From the NCBI GenBank assembly GCA_937890745.1, contig CALADH010000090.1, positions 1-64,000 of the forward strand: a stretch of DNA of 64,000 nucleotides, in the 5' to 3' direction. Position numbers and translations under genes: made by a program. Source of the DNA: Scybalocola_A sp900557175 (lineage in GTDB: Bacteria; Bacillota; Clostridia; Lachnospirales; Lachnospiraceae). Within the stretch, counting starts at the first letter, position 1, and every line of letters starts with the position of its first letter. A model generated the notes under the pieces. It did no database searches, was not told the origin of the DNA, and was given only the letters and a program-made list of their open reading frames with translations. This document shows, one piece after another, positions 36,573 to 45,462 of the stretch.

Positions 36573-36869
36573 ATGGCATCAGGACGCACCGGAATGACAC
36601 CGGAGGAGGTACGCAGTATTGCGAAAAGATTTGATGATGAAGGAGAAAATGTCAGCGGTATCATTGATAAGATGGTATCTATGTGTGATGAGCTTGCAGG
36701 TGTTTGGGAAGGTGACGCTGTGGAAGCTTATCAGGAAAAGTTTGCAGATCTGAAGCCGGGCTTTGAGTCAACATCAAGATTGATTCATGAAATTGCAGAG
36801 GCACTTAAGGATACTGCGAATGCTTATGAAGAAACTGATAAGAGTCAGGCAAGTAAATACAGAAGCTGA
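36573..36869 (+). CDS. WXG100 (EsxA-like) secreted protein
   Basis: A 98-residue helical hairpin protein with the turn motif W45-E-G47 and a C-terminal secretion signal of the Y-x-x-x-D/E type (Y85-E-E-T-D89). WXG100 proteins are the hallmark substrates of type VII systems and are exported as folded dimers by EssC. RBS AAGGAGG; bracketed by two hairpins, which would allow it to be made in larger amounts than its neighbours. Only one WXG100 gene is present in this island. Confidence 0.95.
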   Translation: MASGRTGMTPEEVRSIAKRFDDEGENVSGIIDKMVSMCDELAGVWEGDAVEAYQEKFADLKPGFESTSRLIHEIAEALKDTANAYEETDKSQASKYRS

Positions 36870-36927
36870 GCTGCTGAAACAGGCACATATACATATTGAA
36901 GCTTAAAACAGATATGCAAGGCAAACG

Positions 36928-36956
36928 GCGCAGGAATAAATTTTTCCTGCGCTTTC
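36928..36956 (+). terminator. Hairpin/weak terminator after the WXG100 gene
   Basis: GCGCAGGAA (36928-36936) pairs with TTCCTGCGC (36944-36952), then TTTCTGT. The weak U tract suggests partial read-through into the rest of the island, giving more WXG100 than EssC. Confidence 0.6.
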
Positions 36957-36985
36957 TGTAAAATGAAATTTATCGGAAAGCATAT

Positions 36986-37927
36986 TTGTCAGAAAATAAG
37001 TTTTCTGATAAATTTCAGAAAAATATTTTTGCGGACAGTATGATGGAGATTAAGATGAAAAGAAAACAGGATGGGCAATATGCAGCATTTATGCTTGATG
37101 ATATATCACAGTTTTATATGACTGGTTATAAAATATTGAGAAAACAGGAAAGCAGAGGATTATTGCCGTGCTTTAAAGAAAAGTATAACGGACGGCTAAA
37201 ACTTCTCTATCCGATTGGCGGGCTGACGCCGCTGTCTTATGATGCGGTATCATGGAAAGAGAAAGATGTGAGAGAAAATATCGGGCAGATGATTTCTATT
37301 GTTCATGATTTGATGGAGAACGGATTTTTGCAGCCGGATTTAGATTTTATGTTTATTGATAAGACATGCAGCCGGATTTATCTTATTGCACTTCCGGTAA
37401 ATGTGGCGCCGGAGATTACGGCAGCACAAGAATGGCTTGCTGAATTTAAAAGAACACTTTTGTCCATCATAGGTTTTTGCGGCGGGACAGACGATGGGAC
37501 ACTTGCTGTACTTAAAAATAAAGTGATACGTCAGGCACAGTCGCTGGAGGCATTATGTGACGGTATGAATCGTATGATGGCACGTGAGCCATCCGGGAAA
37601 TCTGAAAAAACAGATGCACGTAAGAATATGCGTTTAGTATTGGTCAGCCCGCCGGGAAATTTTAATCTGGAAGTTAATAAACCGGAATTTACTGTCGGAA
37701 AGCTGCGCGGCGGTGTCGATGGCCTGATTGATTTTACGCCGACTGTGAGCCGGAAACATTGTCAGATTACGCATAGAGACGGCCGCTTTTATATACAGGA
37801 TCTGGGAAGTGCCAACTATACTTATATCAATAATGTTATGCTGTCGCCGATGCAAAGTCCGGTGGAAATTAAAGAAGGCGACAGTGTCCGTCTGGCAGAA
37901 TTGGAATTTAAAGTACAGTTTGTTTAA
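36986..37927 (+). CDS. DUF6382-like protein with C-terminal FHA domain
   Basis: A 313-residue cytosolic protein starting at TTG 36986. Residues 1-190 form a conserved domain of the type found N-terminal to FHA domains in Clostridia (I believe DUF6382); it has some of the look of the EssB pseudokinase region but without membrane helix, so this link is weak. The C-terminal ~90 residues are an FHA domain with S-R-K-H and a late N-N motif, which binds phospho-threonine. It probably connects kinase state to the secretion machine. It is followed 20 bases later by the ATPase gene. Confidence 0.82.
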   Translation: MSENKFSDKFQKNIFADSMMEIKMKRKQDGQYAAFMLDDISQFYMTGYKILRKQESRGLLPCFKEKYNGRLKLLYPIGGLTPLSYDAVSWKEKDVRENIGQMISIVHDLMENGFLQPDLDFMFIDKTCSRIYLIALPVNVAPEITAAQEWLAEFKRTLLSIIGFCGGTDDGTLAVLKNKVIRQAQSLEALCDGMNRMMAREPSGKSEKTDARKNMRLVLVSPPGNFNLEVNKPEFTVGKLRGGVDGLIDFTPTVSRKHCQITHRDGRFYIQDLGSANYTYINNVMLSPMQSPVEIKEGDSVRLAELEFKVQFV

Positions 37928-37947
37928 AATATGGAGGAAATATACTT

Positions 37948-38994
37948 TTGGAGAAACCGAAAATTGTTATTGTAGATACGGATGAAGACTATATTGTGCC
38001 GTTAGAGTATAAGATGATTTCTGAATGGGGCGATAAGGCAGATTTGGAAATTATAACATCTCTGAAATATTTCAATGAATTTTTTTCTGCACCGAAAACA
38101 ATTTATATTTTAATGATCAATGAGTATTTGTATAGTGATAAAATACGCAAGCACCATATAAGCCATACATTTTTGCTCCGGGAGGAGGAGCATGGTGCAG
38201 AGGCGGCTGACAGTGATATATATCAAAGCGTTTATAAATATTCCGGTATTAAAGAAATCTATGCAAAGATTAGCCGTGTGATACGGCAGAGTAAAAAAAC
38301 ACCAGTTTCAGAAAAAACGAAGCTGTATGTGACATATTCGGCCGGAGGCGGCAACGGAAAAACAATATTGTCGCTGGCGTTGGCGCAGTCTCTGTCAGAT
38401 TTTGGAAAAAAAGTACTTTATATCAGCGGAGAGGATTTTCAGGATTTTTATATATTTATGGAGAACGCGCCTGCATTTTGCCAAAGCCGGATGATTTACG
38501 ATATCCTTGCGAAAATGCCGGGAATTGTCGGCGAATGTATGACGCAGATTGAATCAGCAGATTTTGACTATTTAAGACCGCTTGAACAGCCGCTGGTTGC
38601 TTACCAGCTGACGCAGGAGCATTATCGCTGGCTTTTGAAAATGCTCAGACAGTCAAGATTATATGATGTTATCGTTTTTGAAAGCAGCGTTTGTTTTTCG
38701 GATAAGACAATACATCTTTTTGAAGATGCAGATAAAGTGTTTCTCATATGCAGTCAGGGGCAGAGTGCTGTCTGTAAATTTAGCCGGCTGTATCGGAGTA
38801 TGACTATTGAAAGTGAGAAGTTTCTCATCATATGCAGCCGATATGACCGTTTGAGGAAGGACTGGATGAAGGAAGAAATGAGCCATGTGTGCGCATTGAT
38901 TTCAGAATATGTGGATGAGCAGGAGGAACCGCTGGATCTGAAGAAGGCAAAGGCGCTGAAGCTTCTGAAAAAAACGGTGTATAGTCTGGAATAA
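37948..38994 (+). CDS. MinD/CpaE-like ATPase
   Basis: A 348-residue protein beginning at TTG 37948 (RBS GGAGG). Residues 1-115 resemble a degenerate receiver-like domain (V-I-V-D-T-D-E-D at the start), as in CpaE proteins. A deviant Walker A follows at S-A-G-G-G-N-G-K138-T, then a MinD-like ATPase fold. CpaE/MinD ATPases localise pili or secretion machines at the membrane. Such a gene is unusual inside a firmicute type VII cluster. It ends one base before the reading frame of the YukD gene. Confidence 0.85.
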   Translation: MEKPKIVIVDTDEDYIVPLEYKMISEWGDKADLEIITSLKYFNEFFSAPKTIYILMINEYLYSDKIRKHHISHTFLLREEEHGAEAADSDIYQSVYKYSGIKEIYAKISRVIRQSKKTPVSEKTKLYVTYSAGGGNGKTILSLALAQSLSDFGKKVLYISGEDFQDFYIFMENAPAFCQSRMIYDILAKMPGIVGECMTQIESADFDYLRPLEQPLVAYQLTQEHYRWLLKMLRQSRLYDVIVFESSVCFSDKTIHLFEDADKVFLICSQGQSAVCKFSRLYRSMTIESEKFLIICSRYDRLRKDWMKEEMSHVCALISEYVDEQEEPLDLKKAKALKLLKKTVYSLE

Positions 38995-39016
38995 ATTGTG
39001 CCGAAGGAGGATTATT

Positions 39017-39268
39017 GTGGAAGAAAAGGTCATTTTAATATTTCACTGGACAAAGAAAAAAGAAAGTTTTGATATCGAGGCTCCAGTGAAGCTTACGGCA
39101 AATGAATTGATTTTAGGGCTGAATACCGGGCTGTCGCTGGGGATTAATGTCAATGATATTTCCCAGCTTTATCTTAAGGCCACCGATCCGATAGCCCTTC
39201 TTAAAGGAAATAAGACACTGGCTGAATATGGTATCCGCAACGGTACGCAGATATGGTTTGACCGTTAG
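39017..39268 (+). CDS. YukD/EsaB ubiquitin-like protein
   Basis: An 83-residue beta-grasp protein of the YukD/EsaB family, a small cytosolic regulator or accessory of firmicute type VII secretion. The start is GTG 39017 behind AAGGAGG (39004-39010); a longer frame from TTG 38996 would translate through the RBS. The C-terminus (L-A-E-Y-G-I-R-N-G-T-Q-I-W-F) has the ubiquitin-like last strand. Directly before the EssC gene, as in several firmicute clusters. Confidence 0.9.
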   Translation: MEEKVILIFHWTKKKESFDIEAPVKLTANELILGLNTGLSLGINVNDISQLYLKATDPIALLKGNKTLAEYGIRNGTQIWFDR

Positions 39269-39298
39269 TGTAACGTGGCGGGAGAAAGGTGTAAAACT

Positions 39299-42200
39299 AT
39301 GGATTATAAGCTTGTTTTATTTGGAAATGGTATATATAAAGAGATTGAATTGGATTTACAAAACTGTCAGCAGCTATTGATTGGAACAACACCGGAATGC
39401 CGGATACGGTTTAACCGGGAATATTTTTTTGAAGATTTTGTAATTTCGGCAGCGATTAAAAACGGGCAGTGGACGCTTGGCTGTCTTCAAAATGTTTGTT
39501 TTAAGACGGGAGGGCTTTTAAAACAGTCTTTTGTGACATTGACGGCCGGTGACAGCCTTACTGTATGCTATGAAAAAAATGACGGACAGCTTTTTCAGAT
39601 TGATTTTATGTATGACCGCGAGCGTCAGGGGATGACTTATGATAAGTATGTGGAAATAGGAAATTTATGCGAATTAATGCTCGGCAATGCAGCCGGCTGT
39701 CATATACAGATCAATGATGAGATTATACAAAATGAATATGCATTATTGACGGCGGCTTCCGGGGAATATTATCTCAGCGCCCCCTCGCAAAGGCTTGCTC
39801 TGTATAAAAACGGCTATAAGGCGGCTGCAGGCACAGCCGTTAAAATTTCAGACAGTGATTTTTTTTCAATTGCCGGATATAGTTTTTGTTTATTGGGCGG
39901 CTGCCTGTATTTTAACGGAATGGGAAAAATCAGCACAGCTTTGCCTGTGTATACAGTGAAAGAAAGTGTCAACCGGCAGCAGTATCCTAAGTTTCAGAAA
40001 AATGCAAGGCAGGAATATGTGATGACCGGTCAGCCGATAGAGGTACTTGCACCAAAATCTATGCCGTCAGAGCCAAAACGCAATTTAGTGATGACGCTTG
40101 TGCCGGTGATTGCTGCGCTTGTTCTGATGGTTGCCCTAAGAGGCGTGATGGGCGGCGGCGGTATGTTTGTCATTTACAGTGTGGCAACAATGGCGCTTGG
40201 CGGTATCATGTCGGTGTGGACATATATTAATGACGGCAAGGAATACCGGAAAAATAAGGCGCTCAGAGAAGAAAAATATGAGGCTTATATTGAGGTGTGC
40301 CGTGAAAAGCTTGAAAGACAGAGGGAAAAAGAGCTGGCGGTGATGAATTATACATATGTGTCGCCGGATGTATCGGCAGGTTTTGTATTTGATTTTGACA
40401 GCAGGCTTTTTGAGCGGCGGCCGAAAGACCGGGATTATCTGACGGTTTATTTGGGCAGCGGTTATGTGCCGACGGCACTTCCGGTAAAATGCCGGGAAAT
40501 CGAATATAAGGATGTTGAGGATGATTTACAGGATTATCCGTCACAGCTTCGGGATGAGTATGCCTATCTTAAAAATGCCCCGGTTGTTTTGGATTTAAAG
40601 ACTGTGAATGCCGCAGGCATTGTCGGTAATGAAAATAAGCTTTATCAAATGCTTAAAAATATAGTATTTGATCTGGCAGTCCGTCACTATTATGCGGATG
40701 TGAAATTTTACTTTATATTTTCTGAAGACAAGAAAAATCGGTTTTACTGGATGCGCTGGCTGAAAAATGCTTATAACACTGAGGAAGATACAAGAAGTTT
40801 TATGTATGATGAGGAAAGTTATAAGCGGGGACTTGAATTTTTATATGGCGAGCTGTCGCGGCGTGAAAGTGACAAAGAGAATAAAAAAATGTTTTTGCCG
40901 CATTACATTGTGTTTGTCTATGAATCGGCGCTTTTAAATTCACATCCGATTGCACGCTACATCAGCATTGCAAAGACACTTGGCTTTACCTTTATTTTTC
41001 TTGAAAAATACAGAGAACTTTTGTCGGCGGATTGTAATGTGATGGTGACGCTTGATGAGACATCAAATCAGGGCAGTCTGATTGACTGTGCGGATGGCAG
41101 GCATTATCAAAATTTTGCTTATCCGCATATTTCATCGGAAACAGTGACATCATGTGCGCTGAAGATGGGAAGTGTTTATGCTGATGAAATTAGTCTTGAA
41201 AAGAGCCTGACAAAAAATATTTCGCTGTATGAGCTTCTTGGCATTATGAACGCAGATGACTTAAATTTGAAAAAAAGGTGGGCTGCTTCAAAAATTTATG
41301 AATCTATGGCAGCGCCTCTCGGTGTAAAAAGCGGTGATGAGATTGTAAAGCTGGATCTTCATGAAAAATATCACGGACCGCACGGACTTGTGGCAGGAAC
41401 AACCGGTTCAGGAAAAAGTGAGCTTCTTCAGACGTATATATTGTCGATGGCAACTTTGTACCATCCCTATGAGGTTGGCTTTGTCATTATTGATTTTAAG
41501 GGCGGAGGCATGGTCAATCAGTTCAGAAATCTTCCACACTTAAATGGTGCCATTACGAATATTGATGATGGGGAAATTGAACGGTCACTTTTGTCTATAC
41601 GTGCCGAGCTCAGAAAACGGCAGGAGCTATTTGCAAAATATGACGTTAATCACATTGATGAGTATATTAAAAAGTACAAAAATAAAGAGACAGATATTCC
41701 GCTGCCGCATTTAATCCTTATTGTCGATGAGTTTGCGGAACTGAAAAGTGATCAGCCGGAATTTATGAAAGAGCTGATCAGTACGGCAAGAATCGGACGA
41801 AGCCTTGGCGTCCACTTGATTCTTGCAACGCAAAAACCGTCGGGTGTTGTTGATAATCAGATATGGAGTAACTCGAAGTTTAAACTTTGTCTTAAGGTTC
41901 AGAACCGGGAAGACAGTATGGAAGTATTAAAGTCTCCATTGGCTTCGGAAATTAAAGAGGCAGGACGTGCGTACCTTCAGGTAGGCAATAATGAAATTTT
42001 TCAGCTTTTTCAATCGGCTTATAGCGGCGCATGGGCTGAGGGAAATCATGTAGGCATGCAAAGTGCATTTACATTATCAAAAATTGCGCTTTCCGGTCAC
42101 CGTGATACGATTTACCGGCAGAAACCGGTGAAAAATGAGGGCGGAAAAAGGCAGCTTGAGGCGCTTGTCGATTATGTCCATCATTATTGTGAGGCAAATC

Positions 42201-43864
42201 ATATAGAGAAGCTGCCGCCGATTTGTCTGGAGCCTTTAGCGGAAATATTGCCGTGGCCGAAACAAAGCTATTATGATGTACAGCCTGTTGTCACTGTACC
42301 TGTCGGTATGCTCGATGATCCTGAGCGTCAGAGCCAGAGAGAATTTATGGTTGATTTTACAAGGAATCATATATTTATTCTCGGTTCGGCACGTTATGGA
42401 AAAACCAATGTGCTGATGACAATGATTCATGGCCTTTCTCAAATTTATACACCGAAAGAGGTTAATATTTATATTCTTGATTTTGCGTCGATGATGCTTA
42501 AACGGTTTGAGGGACTTGCACATGTGGGCGGTGTTGTGACATCAGTGGAGGATGAAAAACTAAAAACATTTATGAAGATGATGGCGTCAGAAACGAAACG
42601 GCGAAAGGAAATTTTGCTGCGCAGCGGCCTCGGTTCATTTGAGGCATATAAGCGCAGCGGCCATAACCAGCTGCCGCAGATTATTATTATGATCGATAAT
42701 GTTGCGGCTTTCCGCGAATTGTATGAAAAGTTTGAGAACCAGCTGCTGGCTTTATGCAGAGAAGGACTTTCTCTCGGTATTTCTGTTGTGGCATCAAACC
42801 TTCAGACATCCGGCTTCGGATATAAGTATTTGTCAAATTTTGCAGGGAGAATTTGTCTGTACTGCAATGACAGTAATGAATACGGGTATCTTTTTGATCA
42901 TTGTAAAAAGAAGCTTAAAAATGTACCGGGACGCGCACTGACTGAAATCGACCGCAAAACTTATGAAATACAGGTTTATCAGGCATTTGACGGTGAAGAT
43001 GAGATGCAGCAGGCAGAAGCCGCGAAGGCTTATATTGAGCGGATCAATAAAAATAATCCGGGGCTTCGGGCAGTAAAGATTCCAGAAATACCGTCAGTTT
43101 TAACAAAAGCCTACATAGACAGAAATTTTCCGGATATATGCTGCCGGCCGTATGAAATTTTTCTCGGTATTGATTATGCGACAACAGAGCTTACAAAAAT
43201 GTCCATGCTTAATCAGGGCGTTTTAGGGCTTTGCGGAGTGCCGCATATGGGAAAAACAAATTTTATACGGTATATGCTGACAACGCTTTCAATGGCGCGC
43301 GAAAAGGCGCCGGTGGAGTGCTATATCATCGACAGTGTTGATAAAAAGTTATCTGATTTTTCACAATTTCCTATTGTGCGGGCATATACGGCAGATATCT
43401 CAGAATATAAGATGATGCTCGGCTATTTTATTCATGTCATGGAGGAACGGTATCAGTGGATGATCGACGGCATGGAGGAGAAGATGGAAAGTGCGCCGCT
43501 GCTGCTTTGGATGGTCCAGAATAATGATGTTATTGCGGAGCTGAGCGGTGACAGAGAGATGATGAAACTTTATCATCTGCTTTGTACAAAATACAGAGCA
43601 TTAAAAATATGCATTATTTATACGGATTTGGAAAATGCGGCAATCAATTACAGTGCGCCGGAGGTTTTAAAGCAGCTTCGTGACGGTAAAAATTTCCTTA
43701 TATTTACAAATATCGGCGAACAGAAGCTATGTGATGTTGCCTACAGTGTGTCTAAGGAATATGCAAAGCCTCTTGAAGCTGGCGAAGCTTACCATTTCAG
43801 CGGAAGCACAGTATGTAAGATTAAAACAGTTTTAATGGAAAGTGAGGCAGAGAATGGAGAATAA
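39299..43864 (+). CDS. essC: EssC/YukB-like FtsK/SpoIIIE-family type VII secretion ATPase
   Basis: The motor of the system, 1521 residues. The N-terminal ~230 residues are two FHA-like domains; two membrane helices lie at about 262-312; then three FtsK/SpoIIIE ATPase domains. Walker A motifs are G700-T-T-G-S-G-K-S (canonical), G1029-S-A-R-Y-G-K-T and G1313-V-P-H-M-G-K-T. Walker B of D1 is L-I-L-I-V-D-E-F-A-E. The layout and length match Staphylococcus EssC. ATG 39299 follows AAAGGTG; an upstream GTG at 39275 adds 8 residues and is less likely. Overlaps the next gene by about 11 bases. Confidence 0.96.
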   Translation: MDYKLVLFGNGIYKEIELDLQNCQQLLIGTTPECRIRFNREYFFEDFVISAAIKNGQWTLGCLQNVCFKTGGLLKQSFVTLTAGDSLTVCYEKNDGQLFQIDFMYDRERQGMTYDKYVEIGNLCELMLGNAAGCHIQINDEIIQNEYALLTAASGEYYLSAPSQRLALYKNGYKAAAGTAVKISDSDFFSIAGYSFCLLGGCLYFNGMGKISTALPVYTVKESVNRQQYPKFQKNARQEYVMTGQPIEVLAPKSMPSEPKRNLVMTLVPVIAALVLMVALRGVMGGGGMFVIYSVATMALGGIMSVWTYINDGKEYRKNKALREEKYEAYIEVCREKLERQREKELAVMNYTYVSPDVSAGFVFDFDSRLFERRPKDRDYLTVYLGSGYVPTALPVKCREIEYKDVEDDLQDYPSQLRDEYAYLKNAPVVLDLKTVNAAGIVGNENKLYQMLKNIVFDLAVRHYYADVKFYFIFSEDKKNRFYWMRWLKNAYNTEEDTRSFMYDEESYKRGLEFLYGELSRRESDKENKKMFLPHYIVFVYESALLNSHPIARYISIAKTLGFTFIFLEKYRELLSADCNVMVTLDETSNQGSLIDCADGRHYQNFAYPHISSETVTSCALKMGSVYADEISLEKSLTKNISLYELLGIMNADDLNLKKRWAASKIYESMAAPLGVKSGDEIVKLDLHEKYHGPHGLVAGTTGSGKSELLQTYILSMATLYHPYEVGFVIIDFKGGGMVNQFRNLPHLNGAITNIDDGEIERSLLSIRAELRKRQELFAKYDVNHIDEYIKKYKNKETDIPLPHLILIVDEFAELKSDQPEFMKELISTARIGRSLGVHLILATQKPSGVVDNQIWSNSKFKLCLKVQNREDSMEVLKSPLASEIKEAGRAYLQVGNNEIFQLFQSAYSGAWAEGNHVGMQSAFTLSKIALSGHRDTIYRQKPVKNEGGKRQLEALVDYVHHYCEANHIEKLPPICLEPLAEILPWPKQSYYDVQPVVTVPVGMLDDPERQSQREFMVDFTRNHIFILGSARYGKTNVLMTMIHGLSQIYTPKEVNIYILDFASMMLKRFEGLAHVGGVVTSVEDEKLKTFMKMMASETKRRKEILLRSGLGSFEAYKRSGHNQLPQIIIMIDNVAAFRELYEKFENQLLALCREGLSLGISVVASNLQTSGFGYKYLSNFAGRICLYCNDSNEYGYLFDHCKKKLKNVPGRALTEIDRKTYEIQVYQAFDGEDEMQQAEAAKAYIERINKNNPGLRAVKIPEIPSVLTKAYIDRNFPDICCRPYEIFLGIDYATTELTKMSMLNQGVLGLCGVPHMGKTNFIRYMLTTLSMAREKAPVECYIIDSVDKKLSDFSQFPIVRAYTADISEYKMMLGYFIHVMEERYQWMIDGMEEKMESAPLLLWMVQNNDVIAELSGDREMMKLYHLLCTKYRALKICIIYTDLENAAINYSAPEVLKQLRDGKNFLIFTNIGEQKLCDVAYSVSKEYAKPLEAGEAYHFSGSTVCKIKTVLMESEAENGE

Positions 43865-44363
43865 TATACCAGTTTTAGTGACAGCCGGCGTCATTTTTGC
43901 GGCGGCAACGATGTTTTTTCCTGTAGAGGGGAGATTGGCGCTTGTGATGCGCATTGTCAGAGGAATTATTTTTGGCATGGAAACGTTTTTGACAGCCGCT
44001 GTCGTTTATATTAAATTTCCGACACTGGGCTGGCAGTCTGCGACAATACCTTTGTTTAGTGTGCTTACAGTAGTTTGTTTCATCATAATGGGCAGTGACC
44101 TGTTAAAGGCTGTGCCGGATTTTTTTAGCGGGCAGACAAGGCTGCTTGAACTATCAAAAGTCAAACTTGCAAAAAGTACACTGCTTCGCGAGTCGGGGAC
44201 AGAGTATTCAATTCAGGGTTTTCGTCCGGACGGCAAGAAAATGAGAATCCGGGTGAAACGGGAAACCTTTGAACGGCTTCGAGAAAAAGGTGACGGCAGA
44301 GCAGATGACAGGCTTAGGATTGAAATTTATCCGAAGACAAAAATTTTCAGTGCAGTTTTATAA
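43854..44363 (+). CDS. Unknown membrane protein downstream of essC
   Basis: A 169-residue protein with three hydrophobic helices in the first ~85 residues and a soluble basic beta-rich C-terminal domain (about 90-169). Not recognised; it is not EssA or EssB by any motif I can see. ATG 43854 lies inside the end of essC (GTG 43842 is an alternative), so it is translationally coupled to the motor and may be a membrane subunit of the machine. Confidence 0.78.
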   Translation: MENNIPVLVTAGVIFAAATMFFPVEGRLALVMRIVRGIIFGMETFLTAAVVYIKFPTLGWQSATIPLFSVLTVVCFIIMGSDLLKAVPDFFSGQTRLLELSKVKLAKSTLLRESGTEYSIQGFRPDGKKMRIRVKRETFERLREKGDGRADDRLRIEIYPKTKIFSAVL

Positions 44364-44386
44364 AATATTCAGGGAGAAAGAAAAAG

Positions 44387-44731
44387 ATGGAAAAAGTGAT
44401 TTATTGGCCGATTGGCTCATGCGTAATTTTGAAAAATTCTGTGAGAAAGGTTGTTATTATTGCCCGCGGGCTTGCGACAGCGATTGACGGGACACCGAAA
44501 TATTTCGATTATGGCGGCTGCCTTTATCCGGAGGGGCTTGTCGGTGATCAGCTTTTATTTTTTAACCATGAAGACATTGCAGAGCTTGTGTATGAGGGCT
44601 ATAAAGATGAAGATGAGACAAGAATGAATGATTATGTCAATACGTGGGTGAAAGAGACAGGACTTGAAAAGGGTGATATTTACGAACTGAGTAAAGTAAA
44701 AAAATATGGGGCAGAAGAAAAGAAAGGGTGA
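44387..44731 (+). CDS. DUF4176-like type VII accessory protein
   Basis: A 114-residue cytosolic protein with the start Y-W-P-I-G-S-C-V-I-L-K and I-I-A-R-G motif of the DUF4176 family, which is commonly found beside LXG toxins and type VII genes. Function unknown; a chaperone or adaptor role is possible. ATG 44387 with RBS GGGAG; its stop overlaps the next start region. Confidence 0.85.
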   Translation: MEKVIYWPIGSCVILKNSVRKVVIIARGLATAIDGTPKYFDYGGCLYPEGLVGDQLLFFNHEDIAELVYEGYKDEDETRMNDYVNTWVKETGLEKGDIYELSKVKKYGAEEKKG

Positions 44732-44736
44732 TGGCA

Positions 44737-45147
44737 ATGTCAGAACTTTCGGTATTAAGAAATAAGAGAAGTGCAAAGATAAGTGAAAAAAGACGGTGTG
44801 AGGTAAAGATTGAAGAAATTGAAGAAAAGCTCACACGAATGAGAAGTGCAAAGGAAAAAATGACCTCATTTAAAGCAGATGTGCTTGCTCATAAAAACAG
44901 GACAAAAGGTATGAAGGATGATGTTGTACAGTGGGAAGGTGATAAAAAGAATCATCATTTATCAGAAGCGGAGGCGCTTTCGGATGAGCTTGAAAGCTAT
45001 TACAGAGATACCGATAAAGCGCTGGACAGCATATGTGACGTCATCACATCACTGGAGAATGAAAAAATCAGACAGGCCGGAATACTCGGAGGTATTATTT
45101 CAGCCATTAATTCTATCGGAAACGAAATTGAGAAGCTGCTCAATTAA
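44737..45147 (+). CDS. DUF5082/YwqH-like helical partner protein
   Basis: A 136-residue all-helical protein, coiled coil at about 10-55, with a W-E-G turn (Q-W-E-G-D) near residue 67-70, as in WXG-type proteins. It resembles Bacillus YwqH (DUF5082), the first of the ywqH-ywqI-ywqJ cassette in which two small helical proteins serve an LXG toxin. ATG 44737 chosen because of AAAGGGTG upstream; GTG 44728 and ATG 44731 also possible. Likely binds the LXG domain as a targeting partner. Confidence 0.82.
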   Translation: MSELSVLRNKRSAKISEKRRCEVKIEEIEEKLTRMRSAKEKMTSFKADVLAHKNRTKGMKDDVVQWEGDKKNHHLSEAEALSDELESYYRDTDKALDSICDVITSLENEKIRQAGILGGIISAINSIGNEIEKLLN

Positions 45148-45171
45148 GGCAGATGAAATGGAGGGATATAA

Positions 45172-45462
45172 ATGCGGCTGATAAGTATAAATCAGATGAT
45201 ACTGATGCTAAAGCTTAGCGAACTTGGACAGAATGCGGAAAAAATGCATATTGAAGCGCAGCGTATAAGCTGTGAAAGCGACGGCAATACATTTTCGGCT
45301 TATGTGGAAGCGCTTGATAAAATTACAGAGATGATGAACGCTTATGCGGCTTTTCTAGAACATGATATAAAAGAAATACAGCAGTCGGTTTATGAAATAA
45401 AGCAGACAGACATACTGCTGGCAGACCGTTGGCAGCTGAGTGGGAACGGAGGTGATAAATAA
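45172..45462 (+). CDS. YwqI-like (DUF5344-type) small helical protein
   Basis: A 96-residue helical protein with no membrane segment, placed exactly where ywqI stands, between the YwqH-like and LXG genes. Proteins of this sort form the targeting complex with the LXG domain. Sequence match to DUF5344 is by general character only. RBS GGAGGG; its stop meets the LXG start (ATAATGA). Confidence 0.75.
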   Translation: MRLISINQMILMLKLSELGQNAEKMHIEAQRISCESDGNTFSAYVEALDKITEMMNAYAAFLEHDIKEIQQSVYEIKQTDILLADRWQLSGNGGDK

